Positions 25,492-33,939 of a DNA stretch of 48,272 nucleotides are shown piece by piece. How positions within the stretch are numbered: position 1 is the first letter of the stretch; each line of letters starts with the position of its first letter. Source of the stretch: an uncultured Opitutales bacterium. Lineage in GTDB: Bacteria > Verrucomicrobiota > Verrucomicrobiia > Opitutales > Intestinicryptomonadaceae. The notes beneath the pieces were generated by a model. The model was not told the origin of the DNA. It did no database searches and worked only from the letters and a program-made list of their open reading frames with translations. Position numbers and translations under genes: made by a program. The stretch covers positions 1 to 48,272 of the forward strand of contig CALXLX010000019.1 of the NCBI GenBank assembly GCA_944389315.1. The letters are read 5' to 3'.

Positions 25492-26615
25492 ATGCGTTTC
25501 TTCTTTCCCGATGCGCTTGTTTCTATGCGCCGTACAAAATTGACTATTCTGGCAGTGCAGAATTTGTCGGGCGCTTGGGACGAAGCTTTTCTTATCAGTT
25601 CGCCCACGGCGGCCTCGTCTGCCTTGTCGCAGACTACGTCCATGCCGACTATTTCCCCGCATACGGAGTTTTTCACCGGATAGGCCATAAGGTCTTTTAT
25701 GCCCTGTATGCCCCAATACAAATTCTCCACATCTTGCAGCCTGACCTTGCGCCCGCCGACGTTGGCAACGTCGTTTAACCTGCCCTTAAAGAGCATGCGC
25801 CCGCCTGATACCTCCACTAAATCTGAAGTATCAACCCATTGGCCTTCCCGCATTATAAATAGGCGTGAATCCTCTATCTTGCAGTCTTTCACAAGCATGC
25901 CGAGGGGTATGCCCTCCTTGCCGTCACGCACTTCAAAGCGCGCGCCGAGCTCGCTGGTTGCGTATATATGCGTTATCTTCGATAGGGGGAATCTTTCCTT
26001 CAAGGCGTCCAAAAGGCGCTGGTCGGCGGCTTCTCCGCCGAGTATTATGCGCTTGGGAAACACGCCGCGCGTGTCCGCAAAAATTAAAAAATTCCGCGCC
26101 CAAGATGGGGTCGCGTTTAGGTTGAAATCCTTTATTTTTCTGAGGAAGTCTGCGTCTTGCGCGGGGTCGCCGCTCGACAGGGCCATGCTCCCCCCCGAGA
26201 CAAGAACCTGCGCGAAGACCTGCAAGCCCGCAAACAGCAGCGGGCTGAAAGCCGTAAACCACACATTTTCTCTCAGTGATTCCGAACGTTTTACGGATGA
26301 GAAAACCTCCCTCCAGCTTCGGGATACGAGTTTTGGCTTTCCCTGGGTTCCGCTCGTGAAGAAATTTACCTCCCCGGAGGGGCATTTTTCGCATTGACCG
26401 CCAAGAACTATGGGCACTGAAAGCATATCCGCGGCAAGAAAGTCAGCAACGCATTCTCCTCCGTTTGCGGAGGATACGGCCATAAATTCCCCCTTGAATG
26501 ATTTTGCCTTTTGCTTGGCAAGCATGATCAATTCTGCGCGGGTTAGCGTTTTGGGCCCTATAAAGAGCGGGGCGCCGGCCAAAGCGGAATCGAACTGTTC
26601 GAGAAGAAACCCCAT
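25488..26615 (-). CDS. AMP-forming acyl/aryl ligase (starter activation)
   Basis: 375 residues, shorter than the usual 450-550 of ANL enzymes. The phosphate loop is FTSGTQGKPKLVSRS (about 86-100), the adenine motif is HIYATSELGARF, the hinge region is DVANVGGRKVRLQDVE, and the C-terminal catalytic lysine lies in SASGKKKRI. In aryl polyene clusters a ligase of this type activates the aromatic starter acid (4-hydroxybenzoate-like or cinnamate-like) and loads it on an ACP or CoA. The adjoining ACP gene ends immediately before the ATG at 26615 (TAA-ATG), supporting that partnership. The starter acid cannot be told from sequence, and no gene making it is in the window. Confidence 0.85.
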   Translation of the reverse strand: MGFLLEQFDSALAGAPLFIGPKTLTRAELIMLAKQKAKSFKGEFMAVSSANGGECVADFLAADMLSVPIVLGGQCEKCPSGEVNFFTSGTQGKPKLVSRSWREVFSSVKRSESLRENVWFTAFSPLLFAGLQVFAQVLVSGGSMALSSGDPAQDADFLRKIKDFNLNATPSWARNFLIFADTRGVFPKRIILGGEAADQRLLDALKERFPLSKITHIYATSELGARFEVRDGKEGIPLGMLVKDCKIEDSRLFIMREGQWVDTSDLVEVSGGRMLFKGRLNDVANVGGRKVRLQDVENLYWGIQGIKDLMAYPVKNSVCGEIVGMDVVCDKADEAAVGELIRKASSQAPDKFCTARIVNFVRRIETSASGKKKRI

Positions 26616-26849
26616 TTATTTTGCGAGTTTTTTAAGGTCCGAATAGGTTTTCAGCCTAATATTGGCGTCCCCGAAAATATCCATGCCCGTCTTCTTTTGG
26701 TATCTTACGGCAAATTCCGCCCAGTCGAGAGAGTCAAGCCCGAAGGATGAGTCCAGCGGCGTATCGTCGAGAAACGGGGGGCAAACCTTTTTGTTGTTTT
26801 CAAATACGGCTTTCAATTCCGCCTCAAGTATGTCGATTTTACTTTCCAT
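26616..26849 (-). CDS. acyl carrier protein (first of three)
   Basis: 77 residues with the phosphopantetheine site F-G-L-D-S40-L-D-W. Acidic helices and length fit a stand-alone ACP. First gene of the minus-strand ACP-ligase-ketoreductase operon, abutting the ligase. This suggests it carries the activated aryl starter. No strong Shine-Dalgarno, and the predicted leader is short. Confidence 0.88.
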   Translation of the reverse strand: MESKIDILEAELKAVFENNKKVCPPFLDDTPLDSSFGLDSLDWAEFAVRYQKKTGMDIFGDANIRLKTYSDLKKLAK

Positions 26850-26910
26850 CTGTCCACAAAAACGTTTTTCTTAATAGTTTTAATATGGGGGAATAAATCA
26901 AACATATTTT
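26850..26910. promoter_or_regulatory. divergent promoter region between ACP operon (-) and KAS III gene (+)
   Basis: Read on the minus strand, TTGATT (26901-26896) and TATTAA (26876-26871) are 19 bases apart, a loose -35/-10 pair that would start transcription about 14 bases before the ACP. The context around the -10 is nearly repeated at 37900-37911. The plus-strand promoter for the KAS III gene must also be in these 61 bases, but I see only an AT-rich TATTTT near 26905. Confidence 0.45.
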
Positions 26911-27984
26911 ATGTTCGGCACAAAAATTGCGGCAATAACCTACGCACTGCCCCAAGGCAGGCTCACACACGAGGCTCTATGCGGGCGTTTCGGCAGGGAG
27001 GTTATGGACAAAATTGCCGCGAACACCGGAATATGGGAGCGCAGGGTTGCCGATAGCAACACATGCACCTCCGATTTAGCCTATGGCGCCGCTCGGCTTA
27101 TGTTTTCAAAGTTCGGCGTCTCGAAGGACGATATAGACCTTCTCGTATTCGCCACCCAGACTCCCGATTATCTTCTTCCCTCCACGGCCTGTATCATGCA
27201 GGAGAGGCTCTCCCTGCCGAAATCCGTCGCGGCGTTCGACATAAATTTGGGGTGCACCCAATACACCTATGCCGTCTCCATCGTAAACGCGCTTATATCT
27301 TCCGGGGCTTTCAAGAAAGCGCTTCTGCTTTCCGGAGATACGCCGACTAAGATGCTAAATCCGCTTGACAAGAGCTCAGTGGCGCTTTTCGGGGACGTCG
27401 CCGCCGCAACTTTGCTCGAAAGAAGCCCAGAGCCGTGGTTTGTCGACTCCGTTTACGGCACCGACGGGGCGGGCGCCGACAGCCTTATGCTGCCTGATTC
27501 CGGATTCAGGCGCTCCGTTTCCTCCGCAGCTTCGGGGGCAGCCGTTTCGGAAGGTTCCGGTAATTTTAGGAGCCGCAAAGATTTGCATATGGACGGCTTC
27601 AAGATTTTTGCCTTTGCATTCAAGCGATTGTCGGAGTCTGTAATGCTGCTTTTGGAGAGAAATTCCCTTTCGGTTTCCGATATAGGCCTTTTCATATTCC
27701 ACCAGGCTGGGGAAAAGATAATAAAAGCCTCCGCGGAGCGCATGGGCATACCTTCAGAGAAAATTCATCTCAAACTGCGCGATATAGGCAATACTGGAGG
27801 CTCAAGCGTGGCGGTTGCGCTTGCCGATGCCTACGAGTGCGGAAAGCTTAGGGACGGCATGAAGGTGGTTTTGGCGTCTTTCGGAGTGGGGCTCTCATGG
27901 AATGCCGTGCTCCTGAATTGGCATGGCGATTTCCTTGGCGCATGCGGCATGGAAGGCCCCTTCGATGGCTCCGCAGGCGCTTAA
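26911..27984 (+). CDS. 3-oxoacyl-ACP synthase III (KAS III / FabH-like)
   Basis: 357-residue thiolase-fold initiating ketosynthase. The triad is complete: Cys115 in DINLGCTQYTYA, His264 in FIFHQAGEK and Asn294 in IGNTGGSSVAVALADA. KAS III enzymes condense a CoA- or ACP-bound starter with malonyl-ACP. DarB of dialkylresorcinol/flexirubin clusters is a relative. No DarA-type aromatase is present, so a starter-extension role, or transfer of the aryl starter, is more likely here. It is a single plus-strand gene inside a minus-strand cluster, with its stop only 11 bases from the convergent KS-CLF gene. Confidence 0.92.
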   Translation: MFGTKIAAITYALPQGRLTHEALCGRFGREVMDKIAANTGIWERRVADSNTCTSDLAYGAARLMFSKFGVSKDDIDLLVFATQTPDYLLPSTACIMQERLSLPKSVAAFDINLGCTQYTYAVSIVNALISSGAFKKALLLSGDTPTKMLNPLDKSSVALFGDVAAATLLERSPEPWFVDSVYGTDGAGADSLMLPDSGFRRSVSSAASGAAVSEGSGNFRSRKDLHMDGFKIFAFAFKRLSESVMLLLERNSLSVSDIGLFIFHQAGEKIIKASAERMGIPSEKIHLKLRDIGNTGGSSVAVALADAYECGKLRDGMKVVLASFGVGLSWNAVLLNWHGDFLGACGMEGPFDGSAGA

Positions 27985-27995
27985 TTGATATTTTT

Positions 27996-30416
27996 TTAAG
28001 ATACGCGCGCGGATATAACCGCCGCCGAGCAATTCCCGTAAAAACCCGCGTCCATACAGAGGATTTTCGATATCTCTTTACGGCAGCAAGGAGCGTCGAG
28101 CTCCCCAATACCCGTTTTTTGGGGCCATGGGCCGATGTTGTTCTTTACGGCATAAAGGCACTCGGCAAGCGTGAGCAGCGGCGAGGCCGCCTGGAGGTTT
28201 CCGGTGTTGAAAACCGTGGTAAGCATTGCCGCATTCGGGAACATGCGCTTTTTTAACTCAATATATTTTATATCTTGGGAGTTTCCCTGGGGCGTATAGA
28301 CAACCAGGTCTATTTCGTCGGCGCGTACCCCCGCCTGTTCGAGCGCGCAGGATGCGCAGCGTTCGAGCGCCGCGGGGGAGCTTGGCGCGTCGGCAAACTT
28401 CACCGTGTCCGTGGCCCCTTTGTAAGACAGCAACTCGCCGTAGATTTCCGCGCCGCGAGCAGTGGCCGTTTCAATATCCTCGAGGAGAATGCTTGCCGCA
28501 CCCTCTCCCAAAACAGTCTTAAACGCGTCGTCAAAGCGCATCTCAAAATCTTTTGCGCATGCGTCGGGGTAGATGAGCCCGGTTTGGGCGTAGCTGTTTA
28601 GATATTGCGGGTATATCTCGTCTGCGGCCGAGGCTAGGGCGTATGCCGCGCGGTCTGTATTGATAAGCTCCGCCGCATAGCGCAGGGTCTGCAATGCTCC
28701 GCCCGCTCCGCATATCAGGGTGATATTTTCGCCTTTTAGCTCCAACTCTTTTGAGACGCTTCCGGCCGTAGAGTTTGCGGTGATGTTTGAAAAGCAGGAT
28801 ATGTCACCGCGCCTGTCTGCGTTTGTCAACACGGCGTCCATATGGGCGCTCTCGTTTGCGCCCTTGGATATGCTCATGGTAAGCGAGGCCGCCTCGGAAT
28901 TGCGCCTGTCTATGCGCAGTTTTGCGTCGTCGAGCGCCTCCCTTGCGGCTATTGCGGCAAACTTGCTTATCGGGTTCATGCCGCCGAAATCTATGCCCCT
29001 GTATTTTTTCTCCGACATTTTTGAGCTGGCAAATCCGCCGAATTTGAAGTCATCGGGGCAGGGGAATTTGTCCGTTTCGGATATGCCAGTTTTTCCCTCC
29101 ATGAGGGCGGATAATATGTCTTTTACATTCTCCCCCAAAGCCGACAGCGCGCCGAGCCCGCTTATCACTATTCTTTTTTTTGAATGGAATTTTCTTGGGG
29201 CGGGGAAATCCCCCTTTGATACGAGTATGCCGGCGTTGTTCCCGGCAAATGCGTAGTTTGCGGATATGAAACAGGAATAGCCGCTCTTTAAGGGCTCGTT
29301 CTCTACAACGGGTATTTCGCAGCCCGCGCGCGGAGTGGTGAAATGCAGCGTCGGCGGGATAAAGTTGCCGTTCATGGCCAGAAGCTGGCAGGTTGCCTCC
29401 AGTATGCCTGTTGCGCCCATGCAGTGGCCTATGAAAGACTTCGACGCCGTGACAGGAATTTTCGCGTCGCCGCAAAAACGTTTAATACCCTTTGCCTCGG
29501 CCCTGTCGTTTGCAAGCGTTCCTGAGGCGTGCGCGTTTATGCAGCCGACATCCTCAATGGATACCCCGGAATTTTTCAAGGTTCCCGCAAGCGTCCTGTA
29601 CGCGCCGTCGCCGCGCGGATCCGGCTGTGTGGCGTGGTATGCGTCCGAGCAGGTCGATTGTCCGAGCACCTTTCCGTAAACTTTTTTGCTTTTTTCCGCA
29701 TCTGCGGCGCTCTCCAGAAACCAGAATGCGGCGCCTTCGCCTATATTCATTCCCACTGGTTCGGAGAACGGGGCGGTCTTACTTGCGGAAACCACCTTCA
29801 GGGCGCTAAAACCCGCATAGTTGGCCAGAGAAAGAGCGTCCGCCCCGCCGGCCAGCGCGGTTTTGCAATAACCCGTCTCTATAAGGCTCGCGGCAAGCCC
29901 CACGGCGGCGGTGGAGCCTGAACACGCCGTATTTATCACAAAAATTTCCGCGCCGTTTGCAAGTGTCTGGGCAAACGCCTTTCTCACCGCGCCGAACTCA
30001 TACTGCATGCAAAGCTCCCTGGTGAGCTTTTCCCGCGCAAGGCCGTTTTTTATCATGTATTGCCTCTCGCCGGAATTAAGCCCAGCATTGCATGTTGCCA
30101 CCACTATCACGCAGCTTTCCGAGCAGCTTGCCCCCGCGTCCTTGAGGGCCATGCGGGCAGCGCTTATCGCAAGGCGCAGATATGGATCCGTGAACGTTCC
30201 GAGCTCGTCGGAGCTCATGTGGAGAGAAAAGTCTATCTCTCTATGCGGGGCGCAGACCTTGGAGGCAAATGCGCTTAAATCTATCTTTCCTGTGGAACAG
30301 AGGCCGTCCCGGCAGCTTCTGAGAGAGTCGAGAATCTCTCCGCAGGAATTCCCTATCGGAGAGATGGCGCCTATGCCCGTTATAGCAACTTTGTTTGATG
30401 GAATATTGCCGCTCAT
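27996..30416 (-). CDS. fused ketosynthase with C-terminal catalytically dead ketosynthase half (KS-CLF fusion 1)
   Basis: 806 residues, twice the size of a FabF-type KS. The N-terminal half (about 8-402) is an intact condensing enzyme: Cys165 in NTACSGSTA, His296 in NAHASGT, Lys326 and His331 in SKSFIGH. The second half (about 413-804) begins again with RIVISGLGALSALG but lacks the triad. The Cys motif becomes LICGAGGA, the first His region reads VVYTPQGN, and GH becomes GN (739-740). Aryl polyene clusters are known to encode separate KS and chain-length-factor subunits that form a heterodimer; here the two seem covalently joined. The ATG at 30416 overlaps the end of the preceding lipoprotein gene by 4 bases. 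Confidence 0.9.
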   Translation of the reverse strand: MSGNIPSNKVAITGIGAISPIGNSCGEILDSLRSCRDGLCSTGKIDLSAFASKVCAPHREIDFSLHMSSDELGTFTDPYLRLAISAARMALKDAGASCSESCVIVVATCNAGLNSGERQYMIKNGLAREKLTRELCMQYEFGAVRKAFAQTLANGAEIFVINTACSGSTAAVGLAASLIETGYCKTALAGGADALSLANYAGFSALKVVSASKTAPFSEPVGMNIGEGAAFWFLESAADAEKSKKVYGKVLGQSTCSDAYHATQPDPRGDGAYRTLAGTLKNSGVSIEDVGCINAHASGTLANDRAEAKGIKRFCGDAKIPVTASKSFIGHCMGATGILEATCQLLAMNGNFIPPTLHFTTPRAGCEIPVVENEPLKSGYSCFISANYAFAGNNAGILVSKGDFPAPRKFHSKKRIVISGLGALSALGENVKDILSALMEGKTGISETDKFPCPDDFKFGGFASSKMSEKKYRGIDFGGMNPISKFAAIAAREALDDAKLRIDRRNSEAASLTMSISKGANESAHMDAVLTNADRRGDISCFSNITANSTAGSVSKELELKGENITLICGAGGALQTLRYAAELINTDRAAYALASAADEIYPQYLNSYAQTGLIYPDACAKDFEMRFDDAFKTVLGEGAASILLEDIETATARGAEIYGELLSYKGATDTVKFADAPSSPAALERCASCALEQAGVRADEIDLVVYTPQGNSQDIKYIELKKRMFPNAAMLTTVFNTGNLQAASPLLTLAECLYAVKNNIGPWPQKTGIGELDAPCCRKEISKILCMDAGFYGNCSAAVISARVS

Positions 30417-30916
30417 TTTAAAATCGTGCGCAGTTGTATTTTGTATTCTCCGGCGCGTATGGACACTTTTAGGGGGATGTCCCTTCCGTTCAGCTTTGTA
30501 TAGTCCTCAAGGCGCATCTCGTACCCTTCGGTTCTTACGGAGCTTATAAGCCCGCTCGGATATCTCAGCACCGAATAGTTTTTAGGCGGGGCAAATCCGA
30601 GCAGAATCCTGAAATCTCTGAGCACATATTTGCCCGCCCAATGCGCCTTGAAAAAAGGGGATCCGGAGAGCGAGGTCGGAATGCCGTTTGAGTCGAGCTC
30701 CAACTTCGCGAGCATTCCGAAGTCTCCCTGCATCTGCAAGACATGCCTGTCTTTTGAGGACTTTACAAAAATGCTCACAGTCTGTTCTGTTCCGCCTATC
30801 TCAAGAATGCCCCTCTGCGCGTAGGCCAGCCCGAAAAGCAAAGTGTTCTCATTCCCGCCGAAACACGCGAGAACGTTGAAAAACAGCATGAGGGCAAATG
30901 TGCAGGCGGTTTTCAC
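30413..30916 (-). CDS. small exported lipoprotein, DUF3261-like
   Basis: 167 residues. The N-terminal hydrophobic stretch ends in VLAC (Cys18), an acceptable lipobox. The rest is beta-rich (VSIFVKSSKDRHVLQMQGDFG, YEMRLEDYTKLNGRDIPLKVSI) in the style of small LolB-like sheets. Aryl polyene clusters regularly hold a DUF3261 lipoprotein next to LolA-like and MMPL genes, and the placement here is the same. I assign it by context and shape rather than a firm motif. Probable role: receiving or placing the polyene lipid at the outer membrane. Confidence 0.65.
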   Translation of the reverse strand: MKTACTFALMLFFNVLACFGGNENTLLFGLAYAQRGILEIGGTEQTVSIFVKSSKDRHVLQMQGDFGMLAKLELDSNGIPTSLSGSPFFKAHWAGKYVLRDFRILLGFAPPKNYSVLRYPSGLISSVRTEGYEMRLEDYTKLNGRDIPLKVSIRAGEYKIQLRTILK

Positions 30917-30924
30917 GGCAACTC

Positions 30925-31509
30925 TTATTTTGGCGCAAATTCGGATTTGTCGAAGGCCTTTTCCAAATCTTTGGGGTCCTTTTCCACCTTGAGGAATTTT
31001 AAATGGGTGGAATCCCCGTTGGGGTCGTCTATGCTTAGGGCCGCTATCTCGCCGTCGGAATTTTTCTCTATGCGTATGGAAGATACAAACGCCGCCGCTG
31101 CGTCGTTTGAAGGCTTGAGAACTACGGTTTTCCCGCCGTCCGATACTGCGGCGTCAAAAGCGCCGCCCATCTCGTCGACATTTCCCGATATTACGGATTT
31201 TATCCGCTTGAATATTTCCGCCAGCCGCCTGTTCTCTTTCAGGGCTCTCCAGCGCCCGTTTTCAAATTCGTATTGTACCGCGTCCGATCCGTCGAATATG
31301 CACACAGATTTGAATGGTTCGGTTATCTCCCAGCGTATGCGGTTCCCGTCTGAAACTATTATCCCTTTCCCGCGGATTTTCTCGTCCAACAAGGAGAGAG
31401 TTTTCTCCTGCTCGAAATATATCCTGACCGCCTTCGGCATGGCGACGCTCTGCGCCGCGTTTAGGGCGCAAAAACAGAACAGCAGCTGCATTAGAAAAAA
31501 TATCCTCAT
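30925..31509 (-). CDS. LolA-like outer-membrane carrier protein
   Basis: 194 residues with a signal peptide (about 1-19, ending CALNAAQS). The core has LolA traits: an N-terminal helix (KAVRIYFEQEKTLSLLDEKIRGKG), a strand with RIRWEITEPFKSVCIFDG (compare the LolA P-x-W-x-x-xPF pattern) and the C-terminal IRIEKNSDGEIAALSIDDPNGDSTHLKF. Such proteins carry lipidic cargo across the periplasm and are standard in aryl polyene clusters. It starts inside the end of the second KS fusion gene (4-base overlap), in one operon with the lipoprotein downstream. Confidence 0.82.
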   Translation of the reverse strand: MRIFFLMQLLFCFCALNAAQSVAMPKAVRIYFEQEKTLSLLDEKIRGKGIIVSDGNRIRWEITEPFKSVCIFDGSDAVQYEFENGRWRALKENRRLAEIFKRIKSVISGNVDEMGGAFDAAVSDGGKTVVLKPSNDAAAAFVSSIRIEKNSDGEIAALSIDDPNGDSTHLKFLKVEKDPKDLEKAFDKSEFAPK

Positions 31510-33674
31510 AGTATTTCAAAAATTGTGAAAGCCCTAAGGTTGGAGCTCGTGTGCGACCACAGGGCATAAACGCCTCTCCCTCGCAGTTTCCCGAGCATTA
31601 TCGCGTATGCGGAATTCATGTAGGATTTGCCGAATAAGTCCTCTATGCAACAAGTTTCTTCCGGTGCTATCTTTTCCGCCGCCGCGTCGAAGAATTTCTT
31701 TTGGGACTTGTTTACTATCGACGGGGTAAAACAGCACTTTATTCTTCCCGCGGGCACTTTCGCCAAGCGCATGAGCCTTTCTATCAGGTCTCCCTCCTCT
31801 TTGGGGGAGTCTCCGCGCCTTTCGAGTTTCAGCAGGATTATTTTCGCGATAGAGCCCTCCTGCCTGTCGGCAGATATGGCGTATGCTGCGGCCCCTTCAG
31901 ACAGATTGTCCGCGAAATTGCGGCAGTAGCGCGCGCGGGTTTTTAAAAATTTGTCGGCATAAGGGCTGTATTCATCCGCAGCTCCCACAATGGCGCAGGA
32001 GGAATTTCCCGAACGCATGTCGGCCATGGCCTGCCACAGCGCAGATTCAAAAGAAATTTCCTTTGCTGTCACCGCGCTGTTTAACCCCCTAAAGCCAAGG
32101 TGTATCGCCGCCGCGGAGGACGGGGCGTTGTGCACTGAATTCGTGAAAGCCGTAGGCATTGGCATAGCTTCGCGGTTTAAAATGACGTTTTCTATGAATT
32201 TAGCCGTCTCGTTTGTCATGCCCAATCCCGTGCCGATACATACGGAGGTGTTAAGAGGCTTTTTTAGGGCGCCTTTTGCTCCTTCCGCAGCCTTTATGCA
32301 GGCGGACAATGCCATCTTCTGCAGCCTTGCAAGCTTTCTTTTCTTAAGGGGCGGTATGGACTCCAAGTTGCGCTCCTCGTCGCATCTGAAGGGGCCAGCC
32401 TTTGAGATATTATTTTCTATCTCCTCTGGAGAGGCGCCTTTGGGGGAGGATACCCCCACGGAATGCACAAAAAATTGCCCATCGAAAAATTCGGCATCCT
32501 TAGAGGATCTGTCTTTTGCAAAAATCGTTCCGGCATTGTTGCCCCCGAATCCGAGCGAAAGCGTCAGTACGCTATCTATATTTGCCTTGGACGGCTCCTT
32601 GAGCGGCTGCATGTCCATGCCCTCAAGGGGAACTGAAAACCCTGGCGTCGGCGGCAGGATATTTCCGTTTAAGGAACATATCCCCATTATTGCGTTAACC
32701 GCGCCGCTTGCGCCAAGAGTGTGCCCGAAAAGCCTTTTGTTGGAATAGTATGCGGGTATATTTTCCCCGAATGCGTCCCTGAATGCGGCGTATTCTGCGG
32801 AGTCGTTGCCTGCTGTTCCCGTGCCGTGGGCTGCGATGGAGGCTATGTTTCCCATTCCATGGCTCGATATGAGCTTTGAAATGAGACTTTTTACGCCGTC
32901 TCCGTCCGGCCGCGGGGCGGTGGGGTGGTAGGCGTCCGCATTGCACGCCCATGAGGCGACATGTGCAAGAACTTTTAACCCTGCGGCCATTGCTGCGCTT
33001 TCAGAGGCCAGCACCAAGGCGCCAGCGGCCTCCCCGAGGTTTATCCCGTCCCTGTCTTTGTCGAAGGGCTTGCATTTGTCCTTGCTAAGGAGCAAAAGAG
33101 ACCCGAAACCGTTTATCGTAATGCGCGAAAGCGCGTCCGCCCCGAATACGAGGCATAAATCGGCCTCCTTTTGCGATATCGCGTCGCATGCGGCAGCCAA
33201 TGCCAAAGAAGAGCTTGAACACGCCGTGGAAAACGTCATCGCGCAGCCTTTGGCTCCTATCTTTTTCGCGGCTATATCAGCAAGGGAGGAGCATTCGTAA
33301 AACCTTAGGGCCCCCAAATCCTCCTCGTTTTTTAGCAGAAGTTTTGAGAGGGCGTTTTCTGTCTCGAAAACCCCGCCTATGCTCGTTCCGCCGAAAACGC
33401 AGATTCTGCGCTTGTCGAAGCGCCTTATATCCAGGTTCTCCAGGGCCTTTCCCACGGCCGAGAGCATGATGCCCACACAGCGCGAATAGGGCTTTTTCTC
33501 ATGGAAACCTTTTGCCTGGGCGAAAAGCCTCGAGCCGTGTTTGGGGCTGTCAAAAAGCTTTTGGGGCGCCAGGAAATCCCTTTTTGCCAACAGCGCGTCA
33601 AAAGCCGCGGCGCAGTCGTTGCCGCAGGCGGAGCATAAGCCCATGCCCACTACAACTGGCCTTTCCGATGTCAT
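31506..33674 (-). CDS. fused ketosynthase with C-terminal ApeC-type chain-length-factor domain (KS-CLF fusion 2)
   Basis: 722 residues. The N-terminal half (about 5-388) is an intact KS: Cys152 in STACSSSSLA, His283 in AAHGTGTAGND, Lys313 and His318 in NKRLFGHTLGASG. The C-terminal part (about 400-722) carries TAFTNSVHNAPSSAAAIHLG (509-528), the hallmark of the short KS-like family PF13723, to which the aryl polyene chain-length factor belongs. It lacks catalytic residues. In described clusters this domain is a separate protein paired with a KS. Here it is fused. It overlaps the ACP gene upstream by 4 bases and the LolA gene downstream by 4 bases. Confidence 0.9.
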   Translation of the reverse strand: MTSERPVVVGMGLCSACGNDCAAAFDALLAKRDFLAPQKLFDSPKHGSRLFAQAKGFHEKKPYSRCVGIMLSAVGKALENLDIRRFDKRRICVFGGTSIGGVFETENALSKLLLKNEEDLGALRFYECSSLADIAAKKIGAKGCAMTFSTACSSSSLALAAACDAISQKEADLCLVFGADALSRITINGFGSLLLLSKDKCKPFDKDRDGINLGEAAGALVLASESAAMAAGLKVLAHVASWACNADAYHPTAPRPDGDGVKSLISKLISSHGMGNIASIAAHGTGTAGNDSAEYAAFRDAFGENIPAYYSNKRLFGHTLGASGAVNAIMGICSLNGNILPPTPGFSVPLEGMDMQPLKEPSKANIDSVLTLSLGFGGNNAGTIFAKDRSSKDAEFFDGQFFVHSVGVSSPKGASPEEIENNISKAGPFRCDEERNLESIPPLKKRKLARLQKMALSACIKAAEGAKGALKKPLNTSVCIGTGLGMTNETAKFIENVILNREAMPMPTAFTNSVHNAPSSAAAIHLGFRGLNSAVTAKEISFESALWQAMADMRSGNSSCAIVGAADEYSPYADKFLKTRARYCRNFADNLSEGAAAYAISADRQEGSIAKIILLKLERRGDSPKEEGDLIERLMRLAKVPAGRIKCCFTPSIVNKSQKKFFDAAAEKIAPEETCCIEDLFGKSYMNSAYAIMLGKLRGRGVYALWSHTSSNLRAFTIFEIL

Positions 33675-33931
33675 TTCGCGTTTTTTCGGACGTATTCGGC
33701 TATGCTTGCGGGAGTCGAGAATATCTCCTTGGCCGTAGATTGTTCGGAGACGTTTATGGAGTATTCGCGCTCGAGCATCACCACAAGCTCGAGGGCGTCG
33801 ACGGAGTCCAGCCCGAGACCTTCGTCGCCGAAAAGCGGAGTATCGTCCGATATGTCGGCGGGAGATACGCCCTGCAGATTGAGGGCGGAAATTATCTTAC
33901 TTTTTATATCTTCCGTGAGATTGTCTTTCAT
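33671..33931 (-). CDS. acyl carrier protein (second of three)
   Basis: 86 residues from the ATG at 33931. The phosphopantetheine site is G-L-G-L-D-S43-V-D-A, followed by the usual acidic recognition helix ALELVVMLEREY. A TTG at 33949 would add six residues and overlap the acyltransferase stop. It directly precedes KS-CLF fusion 2 (4-base overlap), which suggests it is the extension ACP for that enzyme. Confidence 0.9.
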   Translation of the reverse strand: MKDNLTEDIKSKIISALNLQGVSPADISDDTPLFGDEGLGLDSVDALELVVMLEREYSINVSEQSTAKEIFSTPASIAEYVRKNAK

Positions 33932-33939
33932 CTGAACTG

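Noticed and set aside
31990..32748. Plus-strand ORF of 252 codons inside the KS-CLF fusion region
   Set aside because: Shadow frame of a gene with complete ketosynthase motifs on the other strand; no ribosome site or family features.
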